Source of the DNA: Pseudothauera hydrothermalis
GTDB lineage: Bacteria; Pseudomonadota; Gammaproteobacteria; Burkholderiales; Rhodocyclaceae
Assembly: GCF_003345255.1 (NCBI RefSeq)
Contig: NZ_CP029331.1
Location: 2,542,001 to 2,606,000 of the forward strand
DNA: 64,000 nt
Direction: 5' to 3'
The notes under the pieces were generated by a model. It did no database searches. It saw nothing but the letters and a program-made list of their open reading frames with translations, and had not been told where the DNA came from. The position numbers were made by a program, and so were the translations under genes. Position 1 is the stretch's first letter. Each line of letters begins with the position of its first letter. Shown here in pieces: positions 1-7,338 of the stretch.

Positions 1-183
1 GCATTCGAAACACGTGATAAAGATAAACCAGGATCGCTTTACCTGCTTCGAAATGAAACACCCTTCGATATTTCGCACTCACCTGGAGTTGAAACTAAAC
101 CAACGATTGCGCGCATACGACGCACCTCAAAATCAACAGAAAATAAAGATCGCTGCAAGATCGCTGTTACCTCGCTGTCGAAT
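1..183. other. left-edge segment without a recognisable gene
   Basis: No convincing coding frame is seen. The right part carries closely spaced copies of GATCGCTG (149-156 and 159-166) and CTCGCTG (171-177); more ATCGCT copies lie just beyond the insertion sequence (about 1462 and 1504). Removing the insertion sequence joins this stretch to the oriT region, so it was probably the non-coding flank of the transfer origin. Function unknown. Confidence 0.4.
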
Positions 184-1453
184 CAGGGCAATCGCACCTT
201 CATGTCATAACTCCGAGCAACTCGGCCCGAAATTCGTCAATAGTGGCAGCCAGCATGCGCTTGGACTTGATGCTCGCCTTACGGGTCGTGTTCAGCCGCA
301 GCAGGTTCATCACGATGTGGCGAACAACAGCCAAGTTGTTGGCCGCGTAACCGCTGCGCACCCGGGACTGATCCTCGTTGAACTGCACATCCAGACACCA
401 GTGAAGCCGATTCTCCACCTCCCAGTGGCTGCGAACTGCTTTGGCGATGCGCTCGGCGTCCGCGGGCAGGCTGCTCAGGTAGTAGGCACGCTCGGTGCTG
501 GTTTTGTTGCCGACAGTGCGCACCCGCTCGATCAAGGCGAAGCTCGCGACGTCCTTCCACTCTTCGCCCTTGTAGAGCCGATCGGTGGCGTCGTACGCAA
601 CGCAGCGGCGGATCTCCGTGCGTCCATGGCCAAGATTCGTGGTTTCATGCGTCGAGGCCGGCGTGAGCGGTCCCCGTGGATCCGCGACGCCGGCAAAGCG
701 GATCGAGTCGAGCAACTTCGGGTGGTTGTCCTTCACGCACAGCACGTAGTGGGCGCCGCGTTCGCGGATCGTGCGCGCAATCTTCGCCTGTGTGCCCATC
801 GCGTCGATCGTCACCACGCAGCCTTCCAGGGCGAGCTTCGAGAGCAACTCGGGAATGGCGGTGATCTCGTTGGATTTCTCGGCCGTGGCCCTCTGGCCCA
901 ACACCACGCCCATCCCGGCGGCGAACGCGCTGACCATGTGCAGGGCACTTGCAGGGGTCTTGCCCTTGCTTGCCGTTCTTCGGCTGCTCTTGCCGTCGAT
1001 CGCAACGACCGTGTCTTCGGCCAGCACCGGCACGACCATGCCGACCCAGCGCCGAAACGCCGCCTCGAACTCGTCAGGCTCAATCAGGCCGAACACGCGC
1101 CCGATCGTGTCGTGCGAAGGGATGCCATGCTCAAGCTTCATGAACCCTCGCAGCCAATCGATCTTGGCCTTGGCCCACAACTCGATGTCGACGAAGTCGT
1201 CCACGCCCGAGAGCACTGCACACACCGCGACCGTGAGCAGTTCGGACAGGTCGTGGCGTGTGTGGCGCTTGCTGCGCGGGTCGGAAACCGAGACGAACAC
1301 CTGCGTCAGCGGCATGATGCTTACTGCCTTCATGGGATCCCCAAAAAGACAGTAAGCTACACAAAATATGACGCTGTGAACAGGGGGTGCCTAAGTGCAT
1401 GATCGTAAACGGCTTATCTGTTATGCGTATGATAAGTAGGTGCGATTGCCCTG
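184..1453 (-). mobile_element. ISAs1-family insertion sequence, complete
   Basis: The ends are inverted repeats of CAGGGCAATCGCACCT (184-199) and its complement (1438-1453). They are flanked by a perfect 10-bp direct repeat GCTGTCGAAT at 174-183 and 1454-1463, the target duplication. Total length is 1270 bp, with one intact transposase gene on the minus strand. Intact ends, duplication and reading frame suggest a fairly recent insertion. It separates an ATCGCT-rich stretch from the oriT region. Confidence 0.93.
200..1333 (-). CDS. ISAs1-family transposase
   Basis: This 377-aa DDE transposase catalyses cut-and-paste or copy-type movement of the surrounding element. The N-terminal part (about 7-90) is the typical ISAs1 N-terminal domain with the DPRSKRHTRHDL stretch. 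Likely catalytic acidic residues are D113 (in AIDGKSSRR), D177 (in TIDAMGTQ) and a glutamate in HWEVEN near residue 305-307. Length matches the family and no frameshift is seen. The gene nearly fills the element between the terminal inverted repeats; its stop lies just inside the left repeat. An ATG at residue 1 or at residue 7 could be the start. Long opposite-strand frames here are codon-bias shadows. Confidence 0.94.
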   Translation of the reverse strand: MKAVSIMPLTQVFVSVSDPRSKRHTRHDLSELLTVAVCAVLSGVDDFVDIELWAKAKIDWLRGFMKLEHGIPSHDTIGRVFGLIEPDEFEAAFRRWVGMVVPVLAEDTVVAIDGKSSRRTASKGKTPASALHMVSAFAAGMGVVLGQRATAEKSNEITAIPELLSKLALEGCVVTIDAMGTQAKIARTIRERGAHYVLCVKDNHPKLLDSIRFAGVADPRGPLTPASTHETTNLGHGRTEIRRCVAYDATDRLYKGEEWKDVASFALIERVRTVGNKTSTERAYYLSSLPADAERIAKAVRSHWEVENRLHWCLDVQFNEDQSRVRSGYAANNLAVVRHIVMNLLRLNTTRKASIKSKRMLAATIDEFRAELLGVMT

Positions 1454-1463
1454 GCTGTCGAAT

Positions 1464-1743
1464 CGCTATTGCAGTGCTGTTAAACGCAACTACACCGCTT
1501 TTTTATCGCTTATTTGCATGAGGCAACTGGAGTTGCGATCCAGCCGCAATGAAATAGCGATGAATTGCCTGGCGTGTATGTGAAAGATTGGATGCTGAGC
1601 ACAGGGCAGGATGTGTGAAGTTAGCTAACCGTCAAGCCGGTTATCTATCTTCACCGGATCTTATTCACACCCAAGGGTGTTCAACGCTCATCCTGCTCTG
1701 CGAGGCATCGGCTGCCGCCGAAAGGGTTAAAGAGAGACAGGCA
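1464..1743. other. oriT-bearing intergenic region
   Basis: About 280 bp without a gene between the insertion sequence and traJ. It contains a 10-bp palindrome GTTAGCTAAC (1620-1629), whose centre TTAGCTAA matches the core of the IncP KorA operator, and the oriT described separately (about 1661-1700). The rest shows nothing recognisable. In IncP plasmids traK would lie divergently on the far side of oriT; no traK is seen here, so that side has been lost or rearranged. Confidence 0.5.
1661..1700 (+). other. oriT: IncP-type origin of transfer (oriT) with nic site
   Basis: The IncP relaxase nicks at YATCCTG|Y. CATCCTG occurs at 1690-1696 followed by C at 1697, so the predicted nick is between 1696 and 1697. 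Just upstream lies an inverted repeat ACACCC-AA-GGGTGT (1667-1680), in the position where TraJ binds in RP4. The traJ gene starts about 47 bp downstream, the same arrangement as in RP4. Sequence match and context agree; mobilisation has not been shown and the matching relaxase gene is not in the window. Confidence 0.72.
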
Positions 1744-2109
1744 ATGATGAAAGAGACGAGCCGCAAACGCCGACACCATCTTCGGGTTCCGGTACTGCCT
1801 GAAGAGAAAATCCATATCGAACAGCAGGCCAAGCAGGCCGGAATGAGCGTTGCCCGTTATTTGCGGGAGGTGGGTCAGGGCTACCAAATCAAGGGCGTCA
1901 CGGATTACCAGCGGGTGCGAGAGCTTGCCCGCATCAATGGTGACCTCGGTCGTCTGGGAGGGCTGCTCAAGCTGTGGCTAACCGACGATGTGAGAACCGC
2001 AGCTTTCAGTCCGGAAACGATCCACCGCCTCCTGGCAAGGATCGAGGCCACCCAGGACCAGATGACCCTGGTAATGAGGACCATTGTTCGGCCTCAGGCT
2101 GATCAGTGA
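1744..2109 (+). CDS. traJ: TraJ, oriT-recognition protein of an IncP-type relaxosome
   Basis: TraJ binds the inverted repeat beside nic and guides the TraI relaxase there. The 121-aa product has the family's most diagnostic stretch, ARINGDLGRLGGLLKLWL, essentially as I recall it from RP4 TraJ, and the preceding VGQGY and following TDD also agree. Length is close to RP4 TraJ. I chose ATG 1744 (a second ATG follows at 1747) because it follows a purine-rich AGAGAGACAGG stretch and matches the expected N-terminus; the frame opens upstream at 1588, but that extension runs through the oriT repeats and is unlikely to be translated. The stop is immediately followed by a KorB operator. No traI relaxase follows: the next gene is trbJ, so the tra and trb blocks have been joined. 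Confidence 0.88.
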   Translation: MMKETSRKRRHHLRVPVLPEEKIHIEQQAKQAGMSVARYLREVGQGYQIKGVTDYQRVRELARINGDLGRLGGLLKLWLTDDVRTAAFSPETIHRLLARIEATQDQMTLVMRTIVRPQADQ

Positions 2110-2110
2110 T

Positions 2111-2123
2111 TTTAGCCGCTAAA
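2111..2123. promoter_or_regulatory. KorB operator (OB), first copy
   Basis: TTTAGCCGCTAAA is an exact match to the 13-bp KorB operator consensus TTTAGCSGCTAAA of IncP plasmids. It starts one base after the traJ stop and lies upstream of trbJ, so KorB encoded elsewhere on the element could repress or coordinate the trb genes. No korB gene is in the window. Confidence 0.85.
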
Positions 2124-2245
2124 AAAATGACACCGTGATTCAAACAAAAACGGCCGGGCCCCGGTGTCGCCCTGGTCAATTACCGAATAGCTCCGTGGCG
2201 CGGCTACTCGATGACGCTAGCCACTTTCAGCAAAGGTTATCGACC

Positions 2246-3034
2246 ATGAGCACTCGCAAAATTTTAGCGGCTAAAACCGCGTTTCTGATCTCGCTCGCCA
2301 TCGGCGGCGGCTCGCTACCGGCTCAAGCCGGGATTCCAGTCATTGACGGGGGCAACCTGACGCAAAACGTCATGACCGCCATCGAGTCGGTGGCACAAAC
2401 GCTCAAGCAGATCGAGCAGTATCAAACCCAGCTCCAGCAGTACGAAAATCAGCTACAGAACACCATGGCCCCGGCCGCGTATATCTGGGACCAGGCTACC
2501 CGCACGATGGACAACCTGCGTTCGGCAATGAACACCCTGGATTACTACCAGACCCAGCTCGGCAGCCTGGATGCGTATCTCGGCAAGTTCCAGGACGTGG
2601 CCTACTACCGTGGCTCGCCGTGCTTCAACGCCACCGGCGGTTGCACAGAGGCCGAATGGGCAGCCATGAACGAGAACCGCCGCCTGGCGAGCGAAAGCCA
2701 AAAGCGCGCCAATGATGACCTGTTCCATACCCTGAAACAGCAGCAGGATGCGCTGCAATCAGACGCCCGCACACTGGAACGGCTCCAGCACAGCGCACAG
2801 GGTGCGGATGGACAAATGCAGGCCCTAGGCTATGCCAACCAGCTTGCCAGCCAGCAGGCTAACCAGCTCTTGCAGATGCGTGCCATGTTGCTTGCGCAAC
2901 ACCAGGTCATTGCAACACGGATGCAAGCCGAGGCCGACCTCGATGCGAAGCAACAGGCTGCCCATGCCGCTTCCACCGAATCGCGGATAGCGCCGACCAA
3001 CAGTCCCAAGAACTGGCTCGAACTGGCCCGCTGA
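2246..3034 (+). CDS. trbJ: TrbJ, mating-pair formation protein
   Basis: TrbJ is a VirB5-like, periplasmic/pilus-associated component of the P-type conjugation apparatus. The 262-aa product begins with a signal peptide (charged MSTRK, hydrophobic core, LPAQA-G cleavage site near residue 28). It continues as a long glutamine-rich coiled-coil with the TrbJ-typical GIPVIDGGNL start of the mature chain and a VAYYRGSP loop near residue 130. ATG 2246 has AAAGG nine bases upstream. The gene precedes trbK by 15 bp and trbL follows, matching the IncP trbJ-K-L order. A second KorB operator overlaps its first codons. It appears intact but would need the remaining trb genes, absent here, to act. Confidence 0.87.
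   Translation: MSTRKILAAKTAFLISLAIGGGSLPAQAGIPVIDGGNLTQNVMTAIESVAQTLKQIEQYQTQLQQYENQLQNTMAPAAYIWDQATRTMDNLRSAMNTLDYYQTQLGSLDAYLGKFQDVAYYRGSPCFNATGGCTEAEWAAMNENRRLASESQKRANDDLFHTLKQQQDALQSDARTLERLQHSAQGADGQMQALGYANQLASQQANQLLQMRAMLLAQHQVIATRMQAEADLDAKQQAAHAASTESRIAPTNSPKNWLELAR
2263..2275. promoter_or_regulatory. KorB operator (OB), second copy, inside trbJ
   Basis: TTTAGCGGCTAAA is a perfect match to the KorB operator consensus and lies in the codons for residues 6-11 of the TrbJ signal peptide, 152 bp from the first copy. The two differ only at the central S position, each being the complement of the other. Paired operators bracketing the trbJ start suggest KorB-mediated control or partition-complex loading; this is inference. 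Confidence 0.8.
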
Positions 3035-3049
3035 CAAGGAGAGGCACCC

Positions 3050-3325
3050 ATGAACAAATTCACTATTCCGATGCTGGCAGGCTTCCTTCTCGCCATCACT
3101 GGCTGCGACAACACCCCACCCGCCCCGACCATGCCAGAGGTGAACGATGCCAACTGCCAGATGGCAGAAATCATGAAGATCGAAGACAAGGCAACTCGGG
3201 AGACATTTGCCGGGTTGTGCTCGCGCCGGCCAGCAGGGGACGGCATTTCCCCCACAGAGCAGCCGCTTACTAACTTTTCAATAAGTAGTGTCAGCCCAGG
3301 ATATAGCGGCACTCTGGCTGCCTAA
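3050..3325 (+). CDS. trbK: TrbK entry-exclusion lipoprotein, 3' end altered by IS630 insertion
   Basis: TrbK blocks uptake of a like plasmid by acting at the inner membrane. The product has a lipoprotein signal (lipobox ITGC, cysteine about residue 19) and the TrbK motif DANCQ...IEDKATRETFAGLCSRR. A strong AAGGAGAGG site precedes ATG 3050. The IS630 element entered at TA 3282-3283: codons up to ...LTNFSI are native, after which the frame runs 13 codons into the element. Joining the two flanks through one TA gives I-W-E-T-Q-stop, so only the last four native residues were replaced. The protein may still work. The insertion also separates trbK from trbL. Confidence 0.82.
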   Translation: MNKFTIPMLAGFLLAITGCDNTPPAPTMPEVNDANCQMAEIMKIEDKATRETFAGLCSRRPAGDGISPTEQPLTNFSISSVSPGYSGTLAA

Positions 3326-4355
3326 AAAATGACTTCACGAGTTCGGGGAGCTTCTGGATGCTACGCAAAGCACGGAGTGCGAGTCGCTTCATCTCCTCGG
3401 CGCTCTCGACCAACTGGCTCGAAACCTTCCGCTTCACATGAGCCCAGACTGTTTCGTCCGGGTTCAGCTGCGGCGAGTAAGGCGGCAAATAGAACAACTT
3501 GAGCTTGCCGTCCAAGCTCTCGATGTAGCTCTTGACCATCTTTGCCTTGTGAATCGGATGACCATCGACGATCAGAAAGACCGGTTTCTCGGCATTGAGC
3601 ATCAAGCGCTTGAGGAACTCGACGAACACTTTCGCACCGACCGAGCCCTCATGCAGCATGAACCGAAATTCGCCCTGCGTGCCGACGGCCGAGATCATGT
3701 TCAGCGAGAAGCGCCGACCCGTCGCCTGCACCACCGGCGTCCGGCCTTGTGGCGCCCAAGTCGTGCCGGTGTGGTAGTCCGAGCGGATGCCCGACTCGTC
3801 GCCAAAGTAGATCGTTGCTCCGAGCCGCTTGGCTTCAGCGCGAATCGCGGGGTAGGTCTCCGTCTCCCAAGTGCGCACCAGGACGGGGTCTTGCTGCCAC
3901 GCCTGGTAGAGCGGCTTCTGGGCGCTGAAACCCAGGATCTTCATCAGGCGGTGAACCGAGGAGACCGACAGCTCTTTCTTGAATTGGCGTTTGATCAAGT
4001 GACGAATCAGAGACAGCGTCCACAAGCCGAACTCGAACTTGAACTGCTGCGGGTTGTGGTCACGAACCGCATTGGCAATCCACGAAAGCTCCTCGGCGCT
4101 GAGTTTGCTCGGGCGTCCCGGAATCGGCTTGGCGAGCAATGCGTTCTGTCCGCCATTGGCAAAATCGGCGAGCCACCGGAAAACGCTGCGCTCATTCACG
4201 CCATACGCCGCCGCGACGCTTTGCACCGTCTGCCCGTCACGTACCGCTTTGACGGCCTGCTGCCGCATGACCTGCAAGGTGTGATGATCGAGAGCTCGGC
4301 CGTCGGAAAGTCGTTTGCATTTCATAGGCCATATTATCGCTCACATGACACTACT
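3284..4355 (-). mobile_element. IS630-family insertion sequence, complete
   Basis: Terminal inverted repeats read AGTAGTGTCA (3284-3293) and TGACACTACT (4346-4355). They are flanked by the TA dinucleotide duplication (3282-3283 and 4356-4357) typical of IS630/Tc1 elements. Length is 1072 bp with one intact transposase on the minus strand. The element splits the trbK-trbL junction. Its perfect ends suggest it is recent and possibly active. Confidence 0.94.
3291..4325 (-). CDS. IS630-family transposase
   Basis: A 344-aa DDE transposase. An N-terminal helix-turn-helix (about 15-60, with VQSVAAAYGVNERSVFRWL) is followed by a winged-helix/linker (70-130) and the catalytic core. Catalytic residues are D176 in YFGDESG, D254 in LIVDGHP and E291 in NPDETVW; the D254-E291 spacing fits the family. 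Length is typical and the frame is intact from ATG 4325 to the stop inside the left terminal repeat. Plus-strand frames here are shadows. Confidence 0.95.
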   Translation of the reverse strand: MKCKRLSDGRALDHHTLQVMRQQAVKAVRDGQTVQSVAAAYGVNERSVFRWLADFANGGQNALLAKPIPGRPSKLSAEELSWIANAVRDHNPQQFKFEFGLWTLSLIRHLIKRQFKKELSVSSVHRLMKILGFSAQKPLYQAWQQDPVLVRTWETETYPAIRAEAKRLGATIYFGDESGIRSDYHTGTTWAPQGRTPVVQATGRRFSLNMISAVGTQGEFRFMLHEGSVGAKVFVEFLKRLMLNAEKPVFLIVDGHPIHKAKMVKSYIESLDGKLKLFYLPPYSPQLNPDETVWAHVKRKVSSQLVESAEEMKRLALRALRSIQKLPELVKSFFRQPECRYILG

Positions 4356-4414
4356 TATGGGAAACTCAGTAACTGGCTGGAGTTGACCGAGCCGCAACAT
4401 CGGGAGGGCAACTG

Positions 4415-5794
4415 ATGAAGACCATGACTAGAGCAATCCTGAGCGGCGGGGTCCTGGTGCTGCATTCGAGCCTCGCCAGTGCAAACCTGACCAACCAAGG
4501 GATTCTCGACCAGGTAGTAACCGACTACGCCACCCGAGCAGCCAGTTGGCAGCACGTGATTATCGATGCTGCGTCGTGGCTGTTCTGGACGCTGGTGGTG
4601 ATCTCGATGGTCTGGACGTTCGGAATGATGGCCTTGCGCAAAGCAGACATTGGCGAGTTCTTCGCCGAGCTGGTCCGTTTCATCATCTTCACTGGCTTCT
4701 TCTGGTGGCTGCTGGTCAACGGGCCGGCGTTTGCCAACTCGATCATCCAGTCATTGGCCAGAATCGGTGAGCAGGCGGCTGGCGTGTCCTCGGTCACGCC
4801 GTCCGGCATCGTCGATGTGGGCTTTATGATCTGGAAGCAGGCCATCAATAACCTGTCGGCCTGGTCGCCCGTCGATAGTCTGGTGGGCGCTGTATTGAGT
4901 GCCGCAATCATGCTGCTTCTGGCCCTGGTCGCCATCAACATGCTGCTGATGCTGATCGCAGCCTGGCTACTGGCCTATGCCGGCATCTTCTTCCTGGGCT
5001 TCGGCGGATCGCGCTGGACTTCGGACATGGCGATCAACTACTACAAGACCGTCCTTGGCGTTGCCGTTCAGATCATGACAATGGTGCTGCTGGTTGGCAT
5101 TGGTAACGACATGCTGTCGACGTTCTACACCAGGATGAACCAAAACGTGCTCAACTTCGAAGAGCTGGGCGTCATGTTGGTGTTCTGCATGGCGTTGCTG
5201 TCACTGGTTAACCGAGTGCCACCGATGGTAGGCGGGATCATCACAGGTTCCGGCATCGGATCTGCCGGCGGCATCGGCAACTTCGGCACTGGAGCTGCGG
5301 TAGGTGCCGTTATGGGAGCGGCTGGGATGGCAGCGGGCGCAGCAAGCGTGGCAGGTTCAGCCGTCATGGATGGTGCTGCAAACCTGGCGGGTGGCGGTTC
5401 AGCCATCAAGGCAGCGTTCGATAAAGCACAAGCCTCGATGTCGAGCGGGAGCGACATGCCCAGCATGGGAGGAATGTCGAACAGTAGTGCTGGCGGCCAT
5501 GGTACCAACGCCGGCGGTGACGGCAATGCCGGCAGCAGCCCGTTCGCCCAAGCCGCCGGGTTTGGTGGCAATTCGGAGAGCGGCGCAAAGCGGGCCGTTA
5601 GCCTGGCGGCCGGCACGGCAGGCAACTTGGCCAAGGGCATCGGCGCTGCGGCCGCTGAGAAGATCAAAGACCGCGTTGCGGATACAGCAGGCGGTCGCCT
5701 GGCGTCATCACTTCGTTCGAGCAGCCCATCGTTCGAAGGTAACAGCCTGGCTGGCACAGCCGGGCATAACGGTCACAACAAGAGTGAGTCCTAA
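4415..5794 (+). CDS. trbL: TrbL, inner-membrane mating-channel protein
   Basis: TrbL is the VirB6-like polytopic inner-membrane subunit of the P-type conjugation channel. The 459-aa product has a signal-like N-terminus, then about six hydrophobic segments between residues 45 and 285 (for example around WLFWTLVVISMVW, FIIFTGFFWWLLV and AIMLLLALVAINMLLM). A long Gly/Ala/Ser-rich hydrophilic tail follows (290-459). A GGGAGGG site precedes ATG 4415. The tail is somewhat shorter than in RP4 TrbL as I recall it, but the frame ends normally. It is the last transfer gene: trbM and later genes do not follow, and 146 bp downstream the BREX operon begins. Confidence 0.87.
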   Translation: MKTMTRAILSGGVLVLHSSLASANLTNQGILDQVVTDYATRAASWQHVIIDAASWLFWTLVVISMVWTFGMMALRKADIGEFFAELVRFIIFTGFFWWLLVNGPAFANSIIQSLARIGEQAAGVSSVTPSGIVDVGFMIWKQAINNLSAWSPVDSLVGAVLSAAIMLLLALVAINMLLMLIAAWLLAYAGIFFLGFGGSRWTSDMAINYYKTVLGVAVQIMTMVLLVGIGNDMLSTFYTRMNQNVLNFEELGVMLVFCMALLSLVNRVPPMVGGIITGSGIGSAGGIGNFGTGAAVGAVMGAAGMAAGAASVAGSAVMDGAANLAGGGSAIKAAFDKAQASMSSGSDMPSMGGMSNSSAGGHGTNAGGDGNAGSSPFAQAAGFGGNSESGAKRAVSLAAGTAGNLAKGIGAAAAEKIKDRVADTAGGRLASSLRSSSPSFEGNSLAGTAGHNGHNKSES

Positions 5795-5854
5795 CCCACC
5801 ATCCAACAACATCGCCCCGGCATAATCCTGATCACCATGATCGCCACACTGAAT

Positions 5855-5930
5855 TGGCATGTGTGTAATGGACGCATGCTGGGGCGTGCCATATACTTCC
5901 TGAAACCATCATGGCCCCGATTCCAGCATG
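5855..5930 (+). promoter_or_regulatory. predicted promoter and operators of the BREX operon
   Basis: A sigma-70-like promoter is visible: -35 TGGACG (5869-5874), 17-bp spacer, -10 TATACT (5892-5897). Two inverted repeats overlap it. One is CATGCTGG (5875-5882) with CCAGCATG (5923-5930); the other is TGGCATG (5855-5861) with CGTGCCA (5885-5891). Their position around the promoter of a WYL regulator gene fits autoregulation by BrxR, which is inference. Confidence 0.5.
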
Positions 5931-5940
5931 AGTCTCAGGA

Positions 5941-6852
5941 ATGTCCAACGAACAGCTTGACGACCTTACCCAGCCGCAGCGCGACCGCCTTGCCTTTGTG
6001 GAGCTGCGGGTGCGCTTCATCGGGGATATCCGCCGCCAGGATTTGGTATCGCGCTTCGGCATCCAGTCAGCCGCTGCCACGCGGGATCTGGCGGTTTACA
6101 AGGAACTGGCGCCAGGCAATATCGACTACGACACCAAAGCCAAGTACTACGTACTCGGCGAGCACTTTAAACCCGTTTTTGACTTCCAGCCCGAGCGGGT
6201 TCTGGCCTGGTTGACCCAGGGGTTTGGCGATGGCGAACCATCCCGGCTGAGAGCCTGGGTGGCCAGTGAGATTCCATCCAGACTCACGCATCCAGATCTG
6301 GACGTACTGGCCGCCGTCACCCGGGCCATTCACCAGGAGCGGCCGCTGGCCATCGAATATCACTCCATTTCCAGCGGCCGCACCCAGCGCGAAATCGTGC
6401 CCTTTGCCCTGATCGACAACGGGCTGCGCTGGCACGTCCGCGCCTTTGATCGCAAAACCCAGGAATTCAGGGATTTCGTGATTACACGGATAAAGCGTCC
6501 CGCCGCCCCACGGGATGCCAGCGTGCAAACCCACGAGCGCAGCGACCAGGATATCCAGTGGACCCGCATCGTGGAGCTGGAACTGGTTCCGCATCCAGCA
6601 CAGCCGCGCCCTGAGATCACCAAAATGGATTACGGCATGGAGGACGGCAGCCTACGCATGAAATTGCGGGCTGCCACGGCGGGCTACATTCTGCGCAAAT
6701 GGAGCGTCGATTGTTCCCCGGATCACAGCCTGCGGGGGCCCGAGTATCGCCTGTGGTTGAAAGACCACCTGGCCATTTATGGCGTCAAGAGCGCTTCGCT
6801 CGCACCCGGCTACTGCTCGTCAGAGCAGCAGCAAGCGGCCGAACTGGACTGA
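5941..6852 (+). CDS. brxR: BrxR-type WYL transcriptional regulator of the BREX island
   Basis: This 303-aa protein fits the BrxR/CapW family: N-terminal winged helix-turn-helix (about 10-70, with RQDLVSRFGIQSAAATRDLAVY), central WYL ligand-binding domain (about 125-190, including IEYHSISSGRTQREIVPFAL) and a C-terminal dimerisation/WCX-like domain (about 205-285). Such proteins repress the neighbouring defence operon and are thought to respond to an infection signal. It is the first gene of the cluster, seven bases before brxF, with inverted repeats over its promoter. The only Shine-Dalgarno-like AGGA directly abuts ATG 5941, so translation may be weak or the transcript nearly leaderless. Family assignment rests on domain layout and position. 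Confidence 0.82.
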   Translation: MSNEQLDDLTQPQRDRLAFVELRVRFIGDIRRQDLVSRFGIQSAAATRDLAVYKELAPGNIDYDTKAKYYVLGEHFKPVFDFQPERVLAWLTQGFGDGEPSRLRAWVASEIPSRLTHPDLDVLAAVTRAIHQERPLAIEYHSISSGRTQREIVPFALIDNGLRWHVRAFDRKTQEFRDFVITRIKRPAAPRDASVQTHERSDQDIQWTRIVELELVPHPAQPRPEITKMDYGMEDGSLRMKLRAATAGYILRKWSVDCSPDHSLRGPEYRLWLKDHLAIYGVKSASLAPGYCSSEQQQAAELD

Positions 6853-6859
6853 GGCCGCC

Positions 6860-7327
6860 ATGCTGGAGCAGCTCGAACAACGAATTAACGAAGTAGGCGC
6901 CTTGCAAACCAAGCTGATCCTGCTGATTGGCAGCCCCGGTAGCGGCAAGAGTGCCTTGATCGGTGCATTAGCAAAGCAGCACGGCATCCGTGTGATGAAC
7001 GTCGGCGCCGCCTTGGGCCGCCAGTTGGCCGCGATGTCTCAGCGGCAGCGGGCACTCCAGGCAAATGTGGTTCTGCGGGATCTGGCTGATGAACATGCCG
7101 AGGGTGACCTGCTGTTGCTCGACAATCTCGAGCTGCTGTTCGACCGCTCGCTCAAGCTGGACCCGCTGGACCTGCTCAAGCGCCACGCCCATGGCCGCCG
7201 CGTAGTCGCGGTGTGGCCTGGTGAGCTGCGCGAAGGCCGGCTTGTCTATGCCGAGATGGGGCATCCGGAATATCAGGACTACGGCCTGGATGGCCTGGTT
7301 CCATTTGAAATTGAATCGTTGGGGTAA
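6860..7327 (+). CDS. brxF: BrxF, small P-loop ATPase of type 3 BREX
   Basis: A 155-aa protein with Walker A GSPGSGKS (24-31) and Walker B-like LLLLDNLELLF (84-94), the size and motif layout of BrxF. BrxF is the hallmark small gene that opens type 3 BREX operons immediately before brxC, as here (11-bp gap). Its exact role is not established; a nucleotide-binding partner of BrxC is plausible. The start is ATG 6860, just after the brxR stop; the frame is open further upstream inside brxR, but that part is brxR sequence. Confidence 0.85.
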   Translation: MLEQLEQRINEVGALQTKLILLIGSPGSGKSALIGALAKQHGIRVMNVGAALGRQLAAMSQRQRALQANVVLRDLADEHAEGDLLLLDNLELLFDRSLKLDPLDLLKRHAHGRRVVAVWPGELREGRLVYAEMGHPEYQDYGLDGLVPFEIESLG

Positions 7328-7338
7328 AGGGGAAGCAC

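Noticed and set aside
14-1402. Long plus-strand frame of 462 codons
   Set aside because: It is antisense to the intact ISAs1 transposase, runs through both element ends and has no family features.
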